From Oscillospiraceae bacterium (GTDB lineage: Bacteria; Bacillota_A; Clostridia; Oscillospirales; Oscillospiraceae), in the NCBI GenBank assembly GCA_017540945.1, contig JAFYAB010000088.1, forward strand, positions 1-56,376: a DNA stretch of 56,376 nucleotides, in the 5' to 3' direction. Both the position numbers and the translations under genes were made by a program. This document shows, one piece after another, positions 40,304 through 48,464 of this stretch. The notes under the pieces were generated by a model. It ran no database searches. It was not told the DNA's origin and saw only the letters and a program-made list of their open reading frames with translations. Numbering within the stretch: position 1 is the stretch's first letter; each line of letters opens with the position of its first letter.

Positions 40304-42028
40304 ATGGGCATTTCCGCACAAGCTCCCTGGCTGAAGTTCTACGGCGATATGCCGGCGCATCTGGATTATCCCCGGCTGACCCTCTGGCAGATCGTCCGCC
40401 GGACGGCGCGGGAGCATCCCGGCCTGACAGCCTATGAGTTTATGAATAAGGAGACCAGCTACAGCCAGTTCATGCAGCGCATCGACCGGACAGCCCGGGC
40501 GCTGACAGCCCTGGGCATCGGCAAGGGGGACCGGGTCACCATCTGCATGCCCAACAGCCCCCAGGCCCTGGACACCTTTTACGCCCTGAACCGCATCGGC
40601 GCCGTGTCCAATATGATCCACCCCCTGTCCGCTCCGACGGAGATCGCTTTTTATTTGAACTTTTCCAAGTCCAAGGCCATTCTGACCCTGGATCAGTTCT
40701 ACCCCAAGATCAACGAGATCCGGGACCAGCTTGAAAACCCGGTGAAGATCATCCTGGCCTTCATCAAGGATGAGCTGCCCGCCCCGCTGAAGCTGCTCTA
40801 TCCCGCCTCCAAGGATGCGCGCAAGGTCCCCAAGCTGCCCAAGGGCGGAGACTACCTCCTCTGGAGGGACTTCCTCCGCAGGGGGGAGAAGGTGAAGGAG
40901 CTGCCTCCCGAGGACGTGATGACCAGCCGCGAGGGCGCCTCCATTCTCTATTCCGGCGGCACCACCGGCACCACCAAGGGCATCCTGCTCTCCTCCGACA
41001 ACTTCAACGCCACAGCGCTGCAGACCATCGCGGCCTCCGGCTGCAAGCAGATCGTGGGGAAGAAGATGCTCTCCGTCATGCCGGTTTTCCACGGCTTCGG
41101 CCTGGGCATCGGCATCCACACCGCCCTGGTGGGCGGCGCCCGCTGCATCCTGGTGCCTCGCTTCAGCGTGGAGACCTACGCCAAGCTGCTGATCAAGAAG
41201 AAGCCCAACTTCATCCCCGGCGTGCCCACGCTCTTTGAGGCCCTGCTGCGCACAGACCTGCTGGACAACACCGATCTGAGCTTCCTGGACGGCATGTTCT
41301 CCGGCGGCGACTCCCTCTCCATCGAGCTCAAACGGAAGGTGGACGCCTTCCTGAAGGAGCACAAAGCGAAAATCCAGATCCGGGAGGGCTACGGCACCAC
41401 CGAATGCGTCACCGCCTCCTGCCTGACCCCCAAGGATTATGCCCGATCCGGCTCCATCGGCGTACCCTTCCCGGACACATATTACAAGATCGTCAACCCC
41501 GGCACCGAGGATGAGGTGGAGCCCAACATCGAGGGCGAGATCTGCATCTCCGGCCCCTCGGTGATGATGTGCTACATCGACAACCCCGAGGAGACCGCGC
41601 AGACCCTCCGCCGCCACGCGGACGGCCGCATCTGGTGTCACACCGGCGATCTGGGCACCATGGACGCCGACGGCTTCATCTACTTCCGCCAGCGCATCAA
41701 GCGCATGATCATCACCTCCGGCTACAACGTCTACCCCAGCCAGCTGGAGAACATCATCGACGGCCACGAGAAGGTCCTGCTCTCCTGCGTGGTGGGCGTC
41801 AAGGACAAGTACAAGATGCAGAAGGTCAAGGCTTACGTGGTCCTGCGTCCCGAATACAAGCCCTCCGATGAGATCCGCGACGAGCTGATGGCCTACTGCC
41901 GCAAGCACATCGCCAAGTACGCCATGCCCTATGAGATCGAGTTCCGGGAGGAGCTCCCCAAGACCCTGGTGGGCAAGGTGGCCTATCGGGTCCTGGAGGA
42001 AGAGGCCAACGCCCAGGTGGAAGCATGA
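40304..42028 (+). CDS. AMP-forming acyl-CoA synthetase / acyl-activating enzyme
   Basis: 574 residues of the ANL superfamily. Signature loops: YSGGTTGTTKGILLSS (ATP-binding P-loop), GYGTTECVTASC (A5), HTGDLGTMDADGFIYFRQR with the hinge Asp, and PKTLVGKVAYRVL with the C-terminal catalytic Lys. It activates a carboxylate as acyl-AMP, then usually as a CoA thioester; medium or long chain fatty acid is likely but not proven. It begins a plus-strand cluster whose next gene overlaps it by four bases. The dyad over its promoter suggests ligand-controlled repression. Confidence 0.93.
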   Translation: MGISAQAPWLKFYGDMPAHLDYPRLTLWQIVRRTAREHPGLTAYEFMNKETSYSQFMQRIDRTARALTALGIGKGDRVTICMPNSPQALDTFYALNRIGAVSNMIHPLSAPTEIAFYLNFSKSKAILTLDQFYPKINEIRDQLENPVKIILAFIKDELPAPLKLLYPASKDARKVPKLPKGGDYLLWRDFLRRGEKVKELPPEDVMTSREGASILYSGGTTGTTKGILLSSDNFNATALQTIAASGCKQIVGKKMLSVMPVFHGFGLGIGIHTALVGGARCILVPRFSVETYAKLLIKKKPNFIPGVPTLFEALLRTDLLDNTDLSFLDGMFSGGDSLSIELKRKVDAFLKEHKAKIQIREGYGTTECVTASCLTPKDYARSGSIGVPFPDTYYKIVNPGTEDEVEPNIEGEICISGPSVMMCYIDNPEETAQTLRRHADGRIWCHTGDLGTMDADGFIYFRQRIKRMIITSGYNVYPSQLENIIDGHEKVLLSCVVGVKDKYKMQKVKAYVVLRPEYKPSDEIRDELMAYCRKHIAKYAMPYEIEFREELPKTLVGKVAYRVLEEEANAQVEA

Positions 42029-42738
42029 ACGAAGCGAATCGGGAACGGATCTGGGAGATCGACGCCCTGCGGGGCCTGCTGATCCTCTGCGTGATCGTCT
42101 CACACGCCCTGTTCTATCTGGCGAATGTGCTCCACAGCTTCCGCCTGCCGCCCCTGATCCGCTTCGTGATGCAGTACGGCGGCCTGCTCTTCGTGATCCT
42201 CTCGGGCTTATCCTCGACCCTGGGCCGGCGGAGCTTTCGCCGCGGGCTCATCGTATTCGTCGGCGGCATGCTGCTGACGGTGGGGTCGATCATCGCCGCG
42301 CAGTTTGGCTGGCTGTCGGAGGACATGATCATTCGCTTCGGGGTCCTGCATCTGCTGGGCTTTTGCATGATGCTCTGTCCGCTGCTGAAGAAGCTGCCGG
42401 ACACGGTGCTGCTGATCCTGGGCCTGGCCCTGTTGGCGCTGGGCTACTGGCTGGACGCGAAGGGGGCGGTGACCGACAGCCGCCTGCTCTTCCCCCTGGG
42501 GCTGCGCTATCCGGGCTTTTCCTCCGGGGATTATTTCCCCATCGCCCCCCATCTGGGCTGGTTCTGCCTGGGAATCGTCCTGGGCAGGAGACTCTACGCG
42601 GAGAAGAAGACCCGCCTGCCGAATGTCAACGCCGAGACCCCCGTTCTCCGCTTCCTCCGCTGGTGCGGGCGGAACTCCCTGTATATCTTTGTTTTGCACC
42701 TTCCCATCCTCGGCGCCGTCATGATGCTGCTGGCGTAA
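42025..42738 (+). CDS. DUF1624 / heparan-alpha-glucosaminide N-acetyltransferase-like membrane protein
   Basis: 237 residues with about seven membrane segments. It starts RIWEIDALRGLLILCVIVSH, the hallmark of the acyltransferase-like DUF1624 family (D-x-x-R-G at the end of a cytoplasmic lead, His in the first helix). Distant eukaryotic relatives move an acetyl group across the lysosomal membrane to a sugar amine. It overlaps the acyl-CoA synthetase gene by four bases, suggesting use of the activated acyl group. Acceptor unknown. Confidence 0.85.
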   Translation: MNEANRERIWEIDALRGLLILCVIVSHALFYLANVLHSFRLPPLIRFVMQYGGLLFVILSGLSSTLGRRSFRRGLIVFVGGMLLTVGSIIAAQFGWLSEDMIIRFGVLHLLGFCMMLCPLLKKLPDTVLLILGLALLALGYWLDAKGAVTDSRLLFPLGLRYPGFSSGDYFPIAPHLGWFCLGIVLGRRLYAEKKTRLPNVNAETPVLRFLRWCGRNSLYIFVLHLPILGAVMMLLA

Positions 42739-42815
42739 TGCGCCGCAGGGGCGGCCACCGCCGCCCGCCCGAGGCAGAAGCTTCCCCAAAATAAGAGAAA
42801 GAGAAGATCGAAACC

Positions 42816-43751
42816 ATGCCGAAAGAGAAGAAAGAAAAGATCCGCCGGGGCGACCGGCGGGACGGCGTCTGGCTCCGGGACGAGCCCGCGCTGAACCAGT
42901 TCATGGCCTATCTCTATCCCAACCGGGCAGACAACGAGGCCTACATCAACGAGGAGATCGACCTGCGGCCCATCGAGGCATACCTGGCGAAGAAGAACGC
43001 AGGCCGCACCGAAGACAAGTACACCTACTTCCACATCATCTGTGCCGCCGTGGTGAAGGCCTTCGTCCTGCGTCCCAAGATGAACCGCTTCATCTCCGGC
43101 AACCGGATGTATCAGCGAAACTACCTCTCCGTGGCCTTCGTGGTCAAAAAGAAGTTCTCCGACCGCTCCGAGGAGGGTCTGGCCTTCCGCAAGTTCGACG
43201 CGGATTCCACCATCGACAAGCTCCACGAGAGCCTCTGCCAGGAGATCCACACCCAGCGCCGGGAGAACGTGGTGGACAATTCCACCCACTTTATGGGGAT
43301 CCTGCTGAAATTCCCCCGCTTCATCCTCCGGGGGATCATGAAGGTCCTGTTCAGCCTGGATAAGAAGGGGAAGGTCCCCTACGATCTGATCAAGGAGGAT
43401 CCCAACTATTCCTCCATCTTCCTGACGAACCTGGGCTCCATCGATCTGAGCTGCGGCTACCACCACCTGTCCAACTGGGGCACCTGCTCCTGCTTTGTGG
43501 TGATCGGGAAAAAGCACCTGGCGCCGGAGTGCCATGAGGACGGCTCCGTCACGGTCCGCCCCGTGCTGAACGTGGGCGTCACCCTCGACGAGCGCATCGC
43601 CGACGGCTATTACTACTCCAAGACCATGAAGCTGGTCAAATACCTGCTGGCCAACCCCGAGCTGCTGGAGCTCCCCGCCGGCGAGGAGGTGGACTATCTC
43701 CCCGCCAATGACAAGCGCTTTGCGCTGGACCGGGAGAAGGTCAAGGCGTAA
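42816..43751 (+). CDS. E2/CAT-fold acyltransferase-like protein with altered catalytic His motif
   Basis: 311 residues resembling the catalytic domain of 2-oxoacid dehydrogenase E2 and chloramphenicol acetyltransferase, but without lipoyl or E1/E3-binding domains. Visible: YTYFHIICAAVVKAFVLRP, SSIFLTNLGSIDL, and LNVGVTLDERIADGYYYSK. The last corresponds to the D-H-R-x-x-D-G active site; here His is Glu (D258-E259-R-I-A-D-G264). This may be a clade with another mechanism or a non-catalytic protein. SD AGAAAGAGAAG precedes it; it lies 77 bases after the DUF1624 gene. Confidence 0.75.
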   Translation: MPKEKKEKIRRGDRRDGVWLRDEPALNQFMAYLYPNRADNEAYINEEIDLRPIEAYLAKKNAGRTEDKYTYFHIICAAVVKAFVLRPKMNRFISGNRMYQRNYLSVAFVVKKKFSDRSEEGLAFRKFDADSTIDKLHESLCQEIHTQRRENVVDNSTHFMGILLKFPRFILRGIMKVLFSLDKKGKVPYDLIKEDPNYSSIFLTNLGSIDLSCGYHHLSNWGTCSCFVVIGKKHLAPECHEDGSVTVRPVLNVGVTLDERIADGYYYSKTMKLVKYLLANPELLELPAGEEVDYLPANDKRFALDREKVKA

Positions 43752-43760
43752 GAAACTGCC

Positions 43761-44162
43761 ATGAAACAAACAGAATTAAGGTATATCGAGTTGAAATCCG
43801 GCTTCCACGACGACGGGCCGGCCTGGATCGGCTATGTGCTGCCCTCCAAATCGGGAAGGACCCTGTATTTCAACGACAGAGCTTTTCAGCCAGAAAACGG
43901 CGGGAACTCCAATTACGTGGACGTGGAGTCCGGGGAACGATTCTGGATTTCCGGCGTCAAAAAGAATGAAAGCAATCGCCACTGGGCTGCCCGCGCCCGG
44001 ACGCCGATCCGGATCGACCGCCGCGCCGTTGCCGCGGTTTGCGCCATGACCGGACAGGAACGGCTCGATCCCGGGGCCTTTCAGATTGTGGATCTGGAGG
44101 ACAGCTTCCCCGTGGAGCGGATACGCATGCTCGAGAACAGAAAAAACGCGGAAGACTTGTAA
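43761..44162 (+). CDS. Conserved hypothetical protein
   Basis: 133 residues. Features: FHDDGPAWIGYVLPSKSGRTL, then a beta-rich core with SGERFWISGVKKNESNRHW. I recall a widespread small family with this W-I-G and W-I-S-G-V-K-K-N-x-x-x-R-H-W pattern, sometimes misnamed as a DXP synthase in databases; that is memory. No signal peptide, metal site or catalytic motif is evident. Nine bases downstream of the E2-like gene. Confidence 0.7.
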   Translation: MKQTELRYIELKSGFHDDGPAWIGYVLPSKSGRTLYFNDRAFQPENGGNSNYVDVESGERFWISGVKKNESNRHWAARARTPIRIDRRAVAAVCAMTGQERLDPGAFQIVDLEDSFPVERIRMLENRKNAEDL

Positions 44163-44226
44163 CAGAATGATGGGCTCCGGAAGCTCCCGGAGCCTCGAGA
44201 CCTATCCGAAAGTGTGAGGTACTACC

Positions 44227-44934
44227 ATGAAGCTTTCTCTGATCGTCCCCATGTACAACGAGGCTGCCATAATCGCGGACAGCGCCCGCACCTATTTTGA
44301 ATACCTCTCCACCCACTTCGAGGAATTCGAGCTGATCTTTGTGGACGACGGCTCCTCCGACGACTGCGCGGCCCGGGTGGAGGCCCTGCAGCTGCCCGAT
44401 ACGCAGGTGATCCGCTATACCCCTAACCAGGGCAAGGGCAACGTGGTGCGGACCGGCATGCTGGCGGCGACGGGAGACGTGCGTATGTTCCTGGACGCCG
44501 ACGTGGCCTACGGCACCGAGGTCATCGGCCGGGCTGCGGCGCTCTTCGCGGAGCACCCGGAGAAGGATCTGGTGATCGGCTCCCGCCCCATCCACCCGGA
44601 GGGCTACGCGGGCTATACCCCCCTTCGCAAGCTGGCCTCCGCGACCTACATCAAGGTGTTGAACCTGGTGGGAGGCTTCCGCCTGTCCGATTCCCAGTGC
44701 GGCTGCAAGGCCTATCGGGGCGCCGTCGCGGATCTCATTTTCGCCCGCACCGAGACCAAGGGCTTTGCCTTCGACTTTGAGACCATCCTGTGGGCCCAGA
44801 AGCTGGGCTGCGGGATACTTGAGATGCCCGTCAAGATCATCAACCACCGGGCCTCCAAGGTCCACGTCTTCCGGGACACCTTCCGGATGCTCAAGGAGCT
44901 GCGGGCCATCAAAAAGCGGGTACAGAAGGAATAG
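44227..44934 (+). CDS. Family 2 glycosyltransferase (dolichyl/undecaprenyl-phosphate glucosyltransferase type)
   Basis: 235 residues, GT-A fold. LSLIVPMYNEAAIIADSA at the start, LIFVDDGSSDD, then MFLDADVAYGTE (metal-binding D-x-D) and LSDSQCGCKAY; FDFETILWAQK near the end. This pattern is closest to polyprenyl-phosphate sugar transferases (Alg5/GtrB-like), but there are no membrane segments in the C-terminus, as in Alg5-like soluble forms. SD GTGAGG is upstream. It may glycosylate a carrier lipid for surface glycan. Confidence 0.88.
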   Translation: MKLSLIVPMYNEAAIIADSARTYFEYLSTHFEEFELIFVDDGSSDDCAARVEALQLPDTQVIRYTPNQGKGNVVRTGMLAATGDVRMFLDADVAYGTEVIGRAAALFAEHPEKDLVIGSRPIHPEGYAGYTPLRKLASATYIKVLNLVGGFRLSDSQCGCKAYRGAVADLIFARTETKGFAFDFETILWAQKLGCGILEMPVKIINHRASKVHVFRDTFRMLKELRAIKKRVQKE

Positions 44935-44991
44935 GGATCAAGAATTAAGGATTACGGATCAGGGATCAGAGGACGGAAAGGAAGCGTGGCC

Positions 44992-45558
44992 ATGCACCCG
45001 ATCAAGCACTTCAGGACGATCACGAAGCATCGCCACATGGTGATGGTCTCCTGCATCCGCGTCGGACTGATCCGGCAGGGTCTGGCCCACGACCTGAGCA
45101 AGTACAGTCCCGCGGAATTCTGGCAGGGGGCCAAATACTGGCAGGGCACCCGCAGCCCCAACGCCGGCGCCCGGGAGGCGGAAGGTTATTCCACCGCTTG
45201 GATGCACCATAAGGGCCGCAACAAGCACCACTATGAATACTGGACCGACGTGCCGCCGGGGGAGCACGACTACAAGCCCGTTCCCATGCCCATCCGGTAT
45301 CTGGTGGAATCTGTCATGGACCGGATCGCCGCCTCCAAGGTCTATCTTGGCGAGCGCTATGACGACGGCGCGGCTTTGGCCTATATGGACAGGGAACACG
45401 CTGCCGATAAGCTCCACCCCGACAGCTATGCCAGGATGCGCTTTTTGCTGACCCTGCTGCGGGACAGGGGAGAGGAGACGCTCTTCCGCTTTATCCGGCG
45501 GGTGGTGCTCCGGAAGATCCCTTTCGATCAGTGGGAAGAGAGGAAGAACACACTGTAA
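44992..45558 (+). CDS. DUF5662 family protein
   Basis: 188 residues from ATG 44992; AAAGGA ends nine bases upstream, whereas a GTG at 44986 is too near. The sequence has a conserved histidine pattern H-R-H-M, GLAHDLSKYSPAEFW, and WMHHKGRNKHHYEYW, with the later HPDSYARM. HD-like His/Asp pairs suggest a metal-dependent hydrolase fold, but the family (often noted as catalase in databases, DUF5662) has no proven role. It overlaps the following gene by one base (TAATG). Confidence 0.82.
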   Translation: MHPIKHFRTITKHRHMVMVSCIRVGLIRQGLAHDLSKYSPAEFWQGAKYWQGTRSPNAGAREAEGYSTAWMHHKGRNKHHYEYWTDVPPGEHDYKPVPMPIRYLVESVMDRIAASKVYLGERYDDGAALAYMDREHAADKLHPDSYARMRFLLTLLRDRGEETLFRFIRRVVLRKIPFDQWEERKNTL

Positions 45559-46250
45559 TGATGATACTACGGCTGGCCGGCGTCACGGTCGGGATCGACA
45601 ACCAATATGATTTTTCCGACCGCGTCCGGCTCTGGCTCGCGGATGGCGCGCCGGATTTCACGGTCCGGGTGGCTCCGGAGGAGCTGGAGCGGGAGGATGA
45701 GGGCCGCGGCCTGCCCAGGGAGTACCTGGAGTTCGTCTGCGCCTATCGGCACATCGCCGAGCGGATGCCGGACTATGACGCCTTCGTCTTTCACGGCGCC
45801 GCCGTGGTGGTGGACGATCTGGCCTATCTGATCACCGCACCCAGCGGCACCGGCAAGACCACGCTGACCCGATTCTGGCGTTACGGGCTGGACTGCGGCG
45901 CCTGGGTCCTGAACGGAGACAAGCCCATCCTGCGCAGGGACCCCGGCGGGTTTACGGTTTGCGGTACGCCCTGGCGCGGGAAGGAGGGCCACGGGATCAA
46001 CGCGGAACGTCCCATCCAGGGCCTATGCCTCCTGCAGCGGGGAGAGGAGATCCGCATCGCCCCGGCCCGCCCGGAGGAGATGATCCGCTTCCTGATCCGG
46101 CAGATCTACATGCCCAGGGATCCCGCCCGGGCCGATAAGCTCCTGTCTCTGCTGGACGAGTGCTGCCGGACCGTCCCCATCTGGAGCCTGCAGAGCAACC
46201 TCAACATCCGTGCCGCCCGCGTAAGCTATGAGGCCATGCGGCCGAAATAA
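45558..46250 (+). CDS. HPr kinase/PEPCK-like P-loop protein
   Basis: 230 residues. FHGAAVVVDDLAYLITAPSG and G97-T-G-K100-T form a P-loop like that of HPr kinase and ATP-PEP carboxykinase; WVLNGDKPILR is the usual second motif (metal-binding Asp). The N-terminal ~75 residues are an all-beta/alpha lead found in stand-alone HprK-like proteins. It lacks the HPr interaction region, so the target is not HPr. Such genes often neighbour PqqD-like or nucleotidyltransferase genes; none are seen here. Start at 45558 overlaps the upstream stop. Confidence 0.72.
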   Translation: MMILRLAGVTVGIDNQYDFSDRVRLWLADGAPDFTVRVAPEELEREDEGRGLPREYLEFVCAYRHIAERMPDYDAFVFHGAAVVVDDLAYLITAPSGTGKTTLTRFWRYGLDCGAWVLNGDKPILRRDPGGFTVCGTPWRGKEGHGINAERPIQGLCLLQRGEEIRIAPARPEEMIRFLIRQIYMPRDPARADKLLSLLDECCRTVPIWSLQSNLNIRAARVSYEAMRPK

Positions 46251-46294
46251 AACCCGCCTTCCCGAGGAAAACGCGCGGAGGCGGAGTCCAGAGC

Positions 46295-46332
46295 AAAACA
46301 GGCGTGACCTTCGCGGTCACGCCTGTTTTTTC
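46295..46332. terminator. Bidirectional terminator
   Basis: Perfect 15-base-pair stem (46295-46309 with 46315-46329), five-base loop, T6 on the plus strand and T4 on the minus. Between convergent operons. Confidence 0.92.
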
Positions 46333-46345
46333 CGGGCTTTGTCTT

Positions 46346-47320
46346 CTATTTTTTCATCCGCCGGATATCGTCCCCCAGGAAGTAGATGACCCGGTAGCTG
46401 CCCACGAGACGGGAGGCGATCTGACCGCCATAGCGGGCTTCCAGGTCGTGCTCATTGAGATTCGTGGAGATCAGGCAGGTTTTCTGGGCCAGCAGACGGG
46501 AATTGACGATCTCATAGAGGGCCGCCTTGACGAATTCCGTGGTCATTTCCGTGCCCAGGTCGTCGATGATCAGCAGATCGCAGTCCCGGTAATCCCGGAG
46601 GCTTTCCGGCTCCGCCCGTTCAAATTTGACGGCTTCAAAATCTGCGAAGAGCTTTCCCGCCGTGACGTAGGCCACGCTGTGGCCGCCCTCGGCTGCCTGC
46701 CGGGCGATGCAGGCGGAGAGGAAGGTCTTCCCGAGCCCCGTCGCCCCGGAAAAGAGCAGGCTCCGGGCGCCGGGCCGGAAGTCCTGGGCATATTTTTTAC
46801 AAAAGTTGAGGTTTTTCTGCATCAGCGTCCGGGCGGAGCCGCCCAATTCCGGATAGAATCGATCCGGATAGAGCTCCAGCGAAAAATTCTCAAAGCGCTC
46901 CTTTCCGGTGGGCAGCAGGGAGGCCAGCTCCCGCTTCTGCTCCTGTCGGCAGAGCTCCCGCAGGCATTCGCACATTTTCGAGCCCACATAGCCGGTCCCG
47001 CCGCAGAGGGAGCAGATGGGGCTGTCGTCCAGCCAGCCGTCCGGCAGCTCCGCCTCGTCCAGGATCCACTGGCGCTCGGCCTGCAAAGACTCGTTTTCGG
47101 CCCGCAGCCGGGCCAGCTCCTCCCGGGCGTCTGCTTCGCTGCGGAAAACCAGCATGGCCAGCCGGGAGGCTGTGCTCCGCAGGGCACGGTCGATCTCCCG
47201 CAGCCGGGGCCGCAGGGCATAGGCCTTTGCCAGATGGTCCTGATATTCCGCCCGCTTGCGTTCGTTCTCCTGGCTGAGCCGGGCCTTGGCCCGATTCAGA
47301 ACGGTATTGGTGTAGGCCAT
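46346..47320 (-). CDS. dnaI: DnaI/DnaC-like helicase loader ATPase
   Basis: 324 residues. AAA+ domain with Walker A GATGLGKT (K198), Walker B LLIIDDLGTE and sensor 1 ISTNLN. The middle of the N-terminal part has a zinc site CSLCGGTGYVGSKMC, like the N-terminal module of DnaI/DnaC loaders. It helps place the replicative helicase DnaB on DNA. ATG 47320 is two bases after the DnaD stop; a TTG at 47326 would be inside the stop region. The upstream DnaD-like gene makes a replication-restart pair. A DnaC-like protein of phage origin is the alternative, but no phage genes are here. Confidence 0.88.
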   Translation of the reverse strand: MAYTNTVLNRAKARLSQENERKRAEYQDHLAKAYALRPRLREIDRALRSTASRLAMLVFRSEADAREELARLRAENESLQAERQWILDEAELPDGWLDDSPICSLCGGTGYVGSKMCECLRELCRQEQKRELASLLPTGKERFENFSLELYPDRFYPELGGSARTLMQKNLNFCKKYAQDFRPGARSLLFSGATGLGKTFLSACIARQAAEGGHSVAYVTAGKLFADFEAVKFERAEPESLRDYRDCDLLIIDDLGTEMTTEFVKAALYEIVNSRLLAQKTCLISTNLNEHDLEARYGGQIASRLVGSYRVIYFLGDDIRRMKK

Positions 47321-47322
47321 GG

Positions 47323-48207
47323 TCAACCCTCCTCCAGCATCTGCTTCGCCGCGTCCAGCATGGCGGAGCTGGGCGCCTCGCCGTGGCGCTGATAGCCGCC
47401 CTTGCGGCTCACCGCCGCCGGCTTGCGGTCCAGGGCACGAATCTGATCGGCCGTATAGAGCCCCTGGGTGTTCCAGCGCTCGAGAATGCTGTTCATATAC
47501 TTCCAGGTGAGACCGCCGGTATTCTCGCAGGTCTTCTCATAGGCCAGCTCGATGGCGTCGTTGGCGAAGCCCATATCCCCCCAGGCCTGGAGATATCGCT
47601 CCTCGGCGGGGGTCAGACGGCGGCCCGTGATCCCCAGCAGGGTGCAGAGCTCGCCCATCCGGGTGTTCTTTTTCGTCTCGTTCAGCATGTAGGCCGCGGC
47701 CTTCTCCAGGGTGTCGATCCGGGCGTCCGCCCAGCGGTAGGCTTCTTTCTCGATCATGCGCATGGAGGGCATCCGCCCTGCGCCCCGGGAGCGGCTGCGC
47801 TCCACACAGTAGTGGACCAGCACGTTGATGACCTCTCCGGGCAGGCCCAGGTATTCCACCATCGCCAGCAGGATCTTCAGCTCCTCCGTGCTCAGCATAC
47901 GGCCCATGCAGCGCTGGACCTCGCCCACCAGGGGCTTGAAGCCGGCCCGCGGCAGATCCATCTGCCTGCGCACGTCCTCTTCCGAATATTCCGGCCGCTG
48001 AGCGGCCTCCTGAAACCGGGGATTCCGACTCTCATCCAGTCCCAGCTGCCGCAGCAGGGTGCTGGCGCATTCCAGCCTTGCCTCGGTGAAGCCCGTGACC
48101 ACATCGCTGAGCTCCGCCGCTCTGCACAGATACAGAAGGGCGCTGTCTCCGTTGCCGGCAGCCAGCAGCTTTCGAATGCTCTGACTGGACAGGATCACCT
48201 CAGACAT
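47323..48207 (-). CDS. DnaD/DnaB-like replication initiation protein
   Basis: 294 residues. The DnaD/DnaB_2 domains are recognisable: an N-terminal part (SQSIRKLLAAGNGDSALLYL) and two C-terminal DDBH2 units, the last one with GFANDAIELAYEKTCENTGG and WKYMNSILERWNTQGLYT (the YxxxI motif). In Firmicutes DnaD and DnaI act together to load helicase at oriC and at stalled forks. Immediately upstream of the DnaI-like gene. SD GGAGGTG before the start and own promoter. Confidence 0.9.
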   Translation of the reverse strand: MSEVILSSQSIRKLLAAGNGDSALLYLCRAAELSDVVTGFTEARLECASTLLRQLGLDESRNPRFQEAAQRPEYSEEDVRRQMDLPRAGFKPLVGEVQRCMGRMLSTEELKILLAMVEYLGLPGEVINVLVHYCVERSRSRGAGRMPSMRMIEKEAYRWADARIDTLEKAAAYMLNETKKNTRMGELCTLLGITGRRLTPAEERYLQAWGDMGFANDAIELAYEKTCENTGGLTWKYMNSILERWNTQGLYTADQIRALDRKPAAVSRKGGYQRHGEAPSSAMLDAAKQMLEEG

Positions 48208-48238
48208 GGCGTTTCACCTCCAATTGACAGTAAACAAC

Positions 48239-48267
48239 ATTATATCACAGAATGCCCCGGCGTACAA
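48239..48267 (-). promoter_or_regulatory. Promoter of the dnaD-dnaI operon
   Basis: Minus strand TTGTAC (48267-48262), 17-base spacer, TATAAT (48244-48239). Confidence 0.6.
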
Positions 48268-48383
48268 GCCGGAGACTTATCAGAACTTCTCACAAAAAAC
48301 GCCGGGGATTTTTGGCATGGGGCTACATTTTGTGGGCCGATCTGTTTTTGTACCCAATTTACAGAAAATTCGCTTTTTCCCCA

Positions 48384-48412
48384 TTGAAACTTCACGGAAA
48401 ATATGCTATGAT
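48384..48412 (+). promoter_or_regulatory. Promoter of the parvulin gene
   Basis: TTGAAA (48384-48389), 17-base spacer, TATGAT (48407-48412). The 257-base gap 48208-48464 otherwise shows only a weak CCCCGGCG/CGCCGGGG pair. Confidence 0.65.
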
Positions 48413-48464
48413 GCTGATAATCTGCATGATTTCACACCATAAAAAAAGAAAGCGAGCATACAAT

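Noticed and set aside
48252..48464. 71-residue N-terminal extension of the parvulin
   Set aside because: It spans the promoter and lacks a ribosome binding site; the membrane helix begins right after the ATG at 48465.
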